This document shows, one piece after another, positions 57,240-64,000 of a stretch of DNA of 64,000 bases. The DNA is taken from the NCBI RefSeq assembly GCF_004664715.2, contig NC_051071.1, forward strand, positions 30,878,161 to 30,942,160. The letters are read 5' to 3'. Made by a program: the position numbers and the translations under genes. The DNA comes from Peromyscus leucopus. Lineage: Eukaryota; Chordata; Mammalia; Rodentia; Cricetidae. Each line of letters begins with the position of its first letter. Within the stretch, counting starts at the first letter, position 1. The notes under the pieces are model-generated. The model was not told the origin of the DNA. It saw nothing but the letters and a program-made list of their open reading frames with translations, and made no database searches.

Positions 57240-58440
57240 TATTTATTCTTAAGATTCTGTATTTGATTGAGGTATGATTGACATGTACAAAAAAATTTTA
57301 ATGAAAATAACTTGATGAGTTTTAAAATAATTATATATCCATGAGACCACTATCAATTTTTCTATCTGTCCTAGCTTGATTTCTGTTACTGTGATAAAGT
57401 ATTATGAACAAAAGCAGCTTAGGGGAGGGAAGGGTTTATTTAAACTTACAGGTTAACAATCCTTCATTGAGTGAAGACAGGACAGGAACTCAATCAAGTT
57501 CTGGATGCATAAACCAGGGAGGAATAATGCTTGCTGGCTTACCAACAAGTTCATTCCAGATAGCTTTCCTGTGTATCCAGGACTTTCACAGGAAATGGTG
57601 CCACCTACAGTGAGCTAGGCCCTTCCATGTCAATGAACAATTAAGACAGTCCCCCCTCACAAAATAAAGGCTAATATGTTCCAAGCAATCACTCAACTGA
57701 GACTAACTTCTCACATGACTTTAAACTGCTAAATTGACAGTTAAATCTAACCAGGACAAGGGCATAGGCATGCCCATCACTTCCCATCATTTCATTTACT
57801 GTCAAAATTGTTATATTATTATTATTATTTATAGTATTAAAACTCTTTACACAAGAGCTGTCCTTTCAGTAAATTTTAAGTAATTAATACTCCAGTGCTG
57901 GCTGTAGGCGCTAAACCATATGTCAAACCTTCAAATCTTATTTTGCTTTCATAACTAAATCTTCATGCCATTTGACCAGCATCTCTCCATTTCCTCTTTC
58001 CTAGAGCCCTGGCAATGGCCAACCAACCCTGTCTTGCATGTTTCACTAGTTCAGATTCCACATAAAAGTGAGGTTTTACAGAACTTGTCTTTCTGTGCTT
58101 AGTTTAATGATATACTTTGCATGGTATCCTACAGTTTCATTCACATTCTCATAGACTGAAAATGCTGAGTTCTAAATTATTATTTTTTACCCATTTATCC
58201 ATTGGTGAATGCTGAGACTCTTTCTGTATCATGTTCAATAAATAATGCTGCAATGTAAATGGGAATAAAAAACCTTCTTAAGATACTGATTTCATCTCCT
58301 TTAATAAATACTCAGAAATGAGGTTGCTGGATCATACACTCGTTAGCAAGATTTGAGGAAGGTATTGGTTGTATCATACTTAATAGCTCCTTATTCAAAG
58401 TTTTGTTAATTCTGGACTATTAAGCCCCAGTTTCTATATG
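57240..58440 (-). mobile_element. Ancient L1 3' UTR and ORF2 end, split by an LTR
   Basis: Complement landmarks: GATTGAGGTATGATTGACAT, GCCCTGGCAATGGCCAACCA, CAGATTCCACATAAAAGTGA, ACCCATTTATCCATTGGTGA, CAATAAATAATGCTGCAATG and GAAATGAGGTTGCTGGATCA. The order is that of an L1MA/L1MB-like element. The LTR at 57367-57758 interrupts it. Confidence 0.75.
57367..57758 (-). mobile_element. Rodent LTR (ERVL/MaLR-type) nested in ancient L1
   Basis: It starts TGTCC and ends GGACA, so both ends are TG...CA. Complement landmarks are TGTTACTGTGATAAAGTATT, GGGAGGGAAGGGTTTATTTA and GGCCCTTCCATGTCAATGAA. No matching 5-bp duplication was found. Confidence 0.65.
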
Positions 58441-59790
58441 ATTATAATAAATCATACATATCCACTTACTCAGACCCCGCCCAAACACTCTTCCCCACAT
58501 TCATATCATATCTCATGAGAGGGGGTAATGTAAGAGGAAGAAAGAAATTTCCTTACTGAAATGTTTATAGTGGCTGCCATTAGGTAATAAAATTAGAAAA
58601 ATTTCTTCTGCTACATTGCTTTCCTTTCCTCCAAAGCAAGCACACTCCTCTTAAAAATAAAAAGATGAAGTACAATAAACATGATTTTCAAAATACTTCT
58701 GAGCTGTGGCACATTCCACTGATGGGCCAGATGTGAGGGGCAGGGTCTTGGGTTTTCTGACCTCCTGGGGCTCTCTACAGGCTCATGGCTTTATGAAGTC
58801 TCAGCTGTTCTGCATTCCTGCAGCACCTGCCACAACAAAGGGAGGCCTTCTGCTGAGCATACTAATGTGGTTGTACATGCCTTCGGAGAACAAAGAAACC
58901 CAGATGAGCAGGTCGTTAGCCTCCCTTGGACACTGTCCATCTTATCCTTGCCGGAGCCCTCTGGAGGAGGCATGAATCCACCTGCAAGGGAGGATGTCTC
59001 TCATTGTGTCCCCAGATCTTCCCTTTGTCCTCTCTGGTGGTCTCATCCTTCCTTGTTCTGGTCCCTGCTTCCCATTTGGCTTGTATCATGGCTTTTTTGT
59101 TCTGAGACCTAGTCAGCATCTGTTTCTCTGGCTTTGCCTCTGTATTCTCTCTTGAGCCCAAATGTAGCCCCACACATCAAGGTTATGCTTAAATGTCAGA
59201 TTGGTTCCTCAGGGGACCACAAAAATGAATGGGCTACTCTTCAATCTGCAGAGCTTCTTCCTGTATGCTTTCTCACATTCCCTACTGGTACTTTGTCTCA
59301 TCCTCAAAGTTATCAGCTCCCTTCTTGGCTCCCTACAGAGATGACACATTGATGTCTTCATATTAAATTTTCTTTTCAGAGTCTACCCAACTTCTGCCAT
59401 CTTTCCCATATGTTGAATATTAAGGAAAAAGAGTAGGTTCCTCATCCCCTCCCTACTCCTCTCAGTCAAGAAGAGGAATGACTGGTCTGATGGTCTCAGT
59501 TGAATGCCCATCTGAGATATGTTTATTAGTGGGTGAGATCACTGTGTCTGAAAGTTAAGTACCCTTCTTGTGCTTCAACATAGTGCTTTCTGTTTTGTTT
59601 CTTTCTCCAGTGTTATTACCATTCTTCCTTGAGGACCCTATCCTTCCCCATGGGAACCCAATGCGCAGTGAGCTACTTCTAAGAAGTAAGCTAGTTTACT
59701 TCTCCTATTAACAATAAAGTGAGGCAGGCTGGTTATTTTCATCTGAGTAATTGCCTGATTAAACACACAAAGATTCTTGTTGCTCAATTA
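58441..59790. other. Unassigned DNA
   Basis: Open frames on both strands at 58706-59352 overlap each other with no domain. Confidence 0.45.
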
Positions 59791-59833
<43 letters not shown>

Positions 59834-59858
59834 CGCGCGCGCGCGCGCATGTGCATAT
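59791..59858 (+). repeat. (TG)n-(CG)n alternating tract
   Basis: About nineteen TG units, AT, then eight GC units at 59833-59848 and ATGTGCATAT. Confidence 0.95.
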
Positions 59859-59861
59859 ATG

Positions 59862-60000
59862 TTTGCTTGGTTGACTTTGTGAGACAGAGTATTATGTAGG
59901 CTTGCTTTGAGCACTTTATATAGTTCAGGCTGGCCTTGAACTTCTGGTGCTCTTGCCTATCTACTTCCTCAGTGCTGGAATTACAGTGTGGGCTTTCATA
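59862..60000 (-). mobile_element. Old B1-like SINE
   Basis: Diverged complement: GAGACAGAGTATTATGTAGG, TTCAGGCTGGCCTTGAACTT and CAGTGCTGGAATTACAGTG. Confidence 0.65.
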
Positions 60001-60965
60001 CCTCAATGCTGTAAATCTTTATTTCTTCTCTAGTACATTTGAATTTGTTATTCTCAGAATTTCAAACCTAAGAGATTCACTTTAATCCAGCCTTGACTTG
60101 GGCTGGCATCAGAGCTCTAGTCTGAAAACCTATGGACTAAATGGTAAGTTTCCTTCAATGTAAGCATAATGTGAAGGTGAGAGAGCCTGTGCAGTACCTA
60201 ATAGAGATTGGGGATTAGACAGAACATTTTCTACAGAAACTCTCTGTCTTCCCCCTTGACTTTGGACTGAGCTGTCCTTATCCTGCTCACATTCTCCCAC
60301 TGATCCATGCCAAAGTACCACTGTAGGGACTTGGTTCTTTTGCAGTTGTGTCTATGAGACACCACACTTTCTCTGTGCTCTGGGGTAAGATTATTTCCTG
60401 AGCAACAGCAAGAATTATATGAAGACCTATTGGTGCCTGTGTGAGTAAATGAATCACACCATGTACTGTGCTGAATCCAATGTGCCCAATGAAGAATGGA
60501 ATCTGTATTCTTCATATTCTCTGATGAATAAAGCTTGATATGGTTTGTTGGGAGCTGATAAAGGTTATATAAAAACCTGGCCATTTTATTCTTACTACCA
60601 GTCACCAAAGGAAAGCAAACCAAGGTCTTCTGGAAATTTGGATCCATCTAGAATCCTTTTGGAAGTATAATGAAAGATTGTGATTTTTTTCTTTAAGAAA
60701 GTGATGATTCCTTACCAATGTGGGGTATCATGGTTAGAGATGCAGAAATCCAGGTTCACAGAACAGGAAAAGTAGGGCAGAGATTAGGAATTTGAGATCT
60801 GCATCCCCATGAATTAGGTCTGAAAACTGAATTGTTTACTATTACTGAAAACTTGGACAAGTGATTCAACCTTTCTTATTATTGCTGCTATTACCATTAT
60901 CATAATTTCAGTGATAAAATGAGAGACACTTATGAATAACCTATGGAGTTGTTGGGAACTATTGA
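60001..60965. other. Unassigned DNA
   Basis: A 138-residue minus-strand open frame at 60231-60647 has no recognisable domain, no start context and no neighbouring exon. Not called as a gene. Confidence 0.45.
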
Positions 60966-61029
60966 CCTTTTTTATGTTTATATATATATATATATTTTAT
61001 TTTACAATAATATATATGTATATATTTTA

Positions 61030-61533
61030 TTTTACAATACCATTCAGTTCTACATATCAGCCATGGGTTCCCCTATTCTCCCCCTCCCACCCCCTCCCCT
61101 TACCCCCAGCCTACCCTCCATTCCCACCTCCTCCAGGACAAGTCCTCCCCCAAGGACTGCGATCAACCTGGTAGACTCAGTCCAGGGAGGTCCAGTCCCT
61201 TCCTCCCAGACTGAGCCAAGTGTCCCTGCATAAGCTCCAGGTTTCAAACAGCCAACTCATGCAATGAGCACAGGACTTGGTCCCACTGCCTAGTTGCCTC
61301 CCAAACTGATAAAGCCAATCAACTGTCTCACCTCTTCAGAGGGCCTGATCCAGTTGGGGGCCCTTCAGCCTTTGGTTCATAGTTCATGTGTTTCCATTCA
61401 TTTGGCTATTTTTTTCAATAATTGAGTAAAACTGAAATTTATTATAAGCCACAGTCGTCCTAGGGACCTCCATGTTATATATATAGCCTCTATGGTTCTA
61501 TGGGTTGTGGTCTGATTGTTCTTTATTTTATAT
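61030..61533 (-). other. L1 3' UTR
   Basis: Lies between the ancestral ORF2 stop and the A/T-rich tail. It holds the C-rich (G-rich on the L1 strand) block and a CTGGATCAGGCCCTCTGAAG region on the L1 strand. Confidence 0.8.
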
Positions 61534-64000
61534 CTAGAATCCACCTATGAGTGAGTACATACCATAACTGTCTTTCTGGGTTTGGGTTGCCTCACTCAGG
61601 ATGATTTTTTCTAGTTCCATCCATTTGCCTGCAAATTTCATGCTTTCATTGTTTTTCTCTGCTGAGTAGTACTCCATTGTGTATATGTACCACATTTTTT
61701 TTCATCCATTCTTCTGTTGATGGGCATCTGGGTTGTTTCCAGGTTCTGGCTATTACAAATAGTGCTGCTATGAACATAGCTGAGCATGTATCTTTATGGT
61801 ATGAATCAGCATTCCTTAGGTATATGCCCAAGAGTAGGATGGCTGGGTCTTGAGGTAGTTTGATTCCTAACTTTCTGAGAAACCGCCATACTGATTTCCA
61901 TAGTGGTTGTACAAGTTTGCATTCCCACCAACAGTGGAGGAGTGTTCCCTTTGCTCCACATCCTCTCCAACATTGGTTGTCATTGGTGTTTTTGATCGTA
62001 GCCATTCTAACAGGTGTAAGGTGGTATCTCAGAGTCATTTTGATTTGCATTTCTCTGATGATTAAGGATGTTGAGCATTTCTTTAAATGTCTTTCAGCCA
62101 TTTGTAGTTCTTGTTTTGTGAATTCTCTGTTTAGCTCTTTAGCCCATTTTTTAATTGGACTGTTCAGTACTTTGATGTCTAGTTTCTTGAGTTCTTTATA
62201 TATTGTGGAGATCAATCCTCTGTCAGATGTGGGGTTGGTGAAGATCTTTTCCCAATCTGTTGGCTGTCTTTTTGTCTTATTGACTGTGTCTTTTGCCCTG
62301 CAAAAGCTTCTCAGTTTCGAGAGGTCCCATTTATTAATGGTTGTGCTCAGGGTCTGTGCTGTTGGTGTTTTATTTAGGAAATGGTCTCCGGTGCCAATGC
62401 GTTCAAGAGTGCTTCCTATTTTCTTTTCTATTAAGTTTAGTGTAACTGAATTTATGTTTAGGTCTTTGATCCACTTGGACTTGAGTTTTGTGCATGGTGA
62501 CAGATATGGATCTATTTGTAATCTTTTACATATTGACATCCAGTTATGCCAGCACCATTTGTTGAAGATACTTTCTTTGTTCCATTGTATAGTTTTGGCT
62601 CCTTTGTCAAAAACCAGGTGTTCATATGTGCATGGATTAATGTCAGGGTCTTCAATTCGATTCCATTGGTCTGTATGTCGGTTTTTATACCAGTACCAAG
62701 CTGTTTTTATTACTATAGCTCTATAGTAGAGTATGAGGTCAGGGATGGTGATGCCTCCAATGGTTGCTTTATCGTATAGGATTCTTTTAGCTATCCTGGG
62801 TCTTTTGTTTTTCCATATAAAGTTGAGTATTTTTCTTTCCAAGTCTGTGAAGAATTGTGTTGGGATTTTGATGGGGATTGCATTGAATCTGTAGATTGCT
62901 TTTGGTAAGATTGCCATTTTTACTATGTTAATCCTACCTATCCAAGAGCATGGGAGATCCTTCCATTTTCTGATTGATATCTTCTTCAATTTCTTTCTTT
63001 AGAGATTTAAAGTTCTTATCAAAAAGGTCCTTCACTTGTTTAGTTAGTGTTATCCCAAGGTATTTTATGTTATTTGTGGCTATTGTAAAGGGTGATGTTT
63101 CTCTGACTTCTTTCTCAGCCCTTTTATCATTTGTGTATAGGAGAGCTACTGATTTTTTTGAGTTGATCTTGTATCCTGCCACTTTACTGAAGGAGTTTAT
63201 TAGCTGTAGGAGTTCCCTGGTAGAGTTTTTGGGGTCACTTATGTATACTATCATATCATCTGCAAATAGTGAAAGTTTGACTTCTTCCTTGCCAATTTGT
63301 ATCCTTTTGATCTCCTTTTGTTGTCTTATTGCTCTAGCTAGAACTTCTAGTACTACATTGAATAAATATGGGGAGAGTGGTCAGCCTTGTCTTGTTCCTG
63401 AATTTAGTGGTATCGCTTTGAGTTTCTCTCCATTTAATTTGATGTTTGCTGTTGGCTTGCTATAAATTGCTTTTATTATGTTTAGAAATGTTCCTTGTAT
63501 TCCTGATCTTTCTAAGACCTTTATCATGAAGGGGGTGTTGGATTTTGTCAAAGGCTTTTTCAGCATCTAAGGAGATGATCATGTGGTTTTTTTCTTTCAG
63601 TTTGTTTATATGGTGTATTACATTGACTGATTTTCGTATGTTGAACCATCCTTGCATCCCTGGGATGAATCCTACTTGGTCGTGATGGATGATTGTTTTG
63701 ATGTATTCTTGGATTCGGTTTGCCAATATTTTGTTGAGTATTTTTGCATCAATGTTCATGAGGGAGATTGGTCTGTAGTTCTCTTTCTTTGTTGCATCTT
63801 TGTGTGGTTTGGGTATCAGGGTAATTGTAGCCTCATAAAAAGAGTTTGGTAGTGTTCCTTCTGTTTCTATTGTGTGGAACACTTTGAAGAGTATTGGTAT
63901 TAGTTCTTCTTTGAAAGTCTGGTAGAATTCTGTGCTGAAACCATCTGGTCCTGGGCTTTTTTTAGTTGGGAGACTTTTGATGACTGTTTCTATTTCTTTA
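61534..64000 (-). pseudogene. L1 ORF2 (reverse transcriptase), disrupted
   Basis: ORF2 encodes the endonuclease/reverse transcriptase that drives target-primed L1 copying. Seen here are part of the reverse transcriptase and the whole C-terminal part. The catalytic FADD motif is intact at 63255-63266, and the cysteine-rich motif (CWRGC...HCWWEC) lies at about 61923-61980. The frame is broken in four places: an extra base in a C5 run at 63531-63535, a TGA stop at 63381-63383, a 4-bp ATCA duplication near 62971-62978, and an extra A in an A8 run at 61695-61702. Longest surviving pieces are minus-strand frames at 63460-63882, 62934-63254 and 61646-62989 (447 residues). The ancestral stop was probably at 61534-61536. 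This copy cannot make a working ORF2 protein. Confidence 0.95.

Larger units (their letters stand above)
60975..64000 (-). mobile_element. L1 retrotransposon, 3' part, runs off the right edge
   Basis: Reading the minus strand from the right edge: ORF2 reverse transcriptase, ORF2 C-terminal part, 3' UTR with a G-rich purine block (plus-strand CCCCCTCCCACCCCCTCCCC at about 61080), then an AT-rich tail around 60975-61035. ORF1 and the 5' end lie outside the window. The 3' UTR matches the young insert at 44991-45238, so the same L1 lineage was active more than once here. No right-end target duplication can be assessed. Confidence 0.95.

Noticed and set aside
60231..60647. 138-residue minus-strand frame as a possible gene
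   Set aside because: No domain, no typical coding composition, no splice partners. Length is compatible with chance in this base composition.
61860..62726. 288-residue plus-strand open frame
   Set aside because: It lies on the opposite strand of L1 ORF2, whose coding match is clear. A shadow frame.
62974..63465. 163-residue plus-strand open frame
   Set aside because: Also the opposite strand of the L1 reverse transcriptase region.

Overview
This window looks like nuclear DNA of a muroid rodent, probably a cricetid (deer mouse, hamster or vole type). The evidence is its repeats: B1, B3, B4 and ID-like SINEs, a 4.5S(I) RNA-derived retrocopy, rodent (Lx-type) L1 3' ends, rodent LTRs with internal B1-like modules, many microsatellites, and an old mammalian layer of MIR, MaLR LTRs and ancient L1. 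Family names come from recognising the sequence by eye, not from a database search. I found no host protein-coding gene, exon or intact RNA gene. Every long open frame falls in a microsatellite, a SINE, or L1 on its coding or opposite strand. The window is intergenic or deep intronic, and nothing bacterial or operon-like is present.

Layout. 0-6 kb: an LTR, a tRNA-Lys sequence and a truncated LTR in one unit (619-1313), a B3, a tetranucleotide satellite, a young B1, and an Lx-type L1 3' end carrying a truncated 4.5S(I) retrocopy. 6-19 kb: ancient L1, MIR fragments, a 130-bp local direct duplication, a MaLR split by an L1 with a 13-bp target duplication, B4 elements, and a 501-bp solo LTR inserted into a MIR. 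19.8-22.1 kb: an unrecognised, probably endogenous-retrovirus-derived stretch with strong hairpins and a purine-rich repeat. 22.9-31.7 kb: a compound microsatellite, a second B1-containing LTR, B4, MLT1, B1, a G-quadruplex motif, and L1 with a nested LTR.

35-45.8 kb: MaLR LTRs, ancient L1s (one holding two younger L1 ends tail to tail), a 306-bp solo LTR with 6-bp target duplications, a rodent LTR, a CA tract, and a young 5'-truncated L1 3' UTR with a perfect 16-bp target duplication. 45.8-60 kb: mostly single-copy-looking DNA with MIR, B3, B4 and LTR insertions and a TG/CG tract. 60.97 kb to the right edge: an L1 on the minus strand whose second reading frame is broken by three frame-changing insertions and one stop codon.

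No genes act together here. The interest lies in the fossil record of retrotransposition: nested insertions ordered by their target duplications, and one structure (619-1313) that looks like reverse transcription continuing through the whole tRNA primer instead of stopping at the usual 18 nucleotides.
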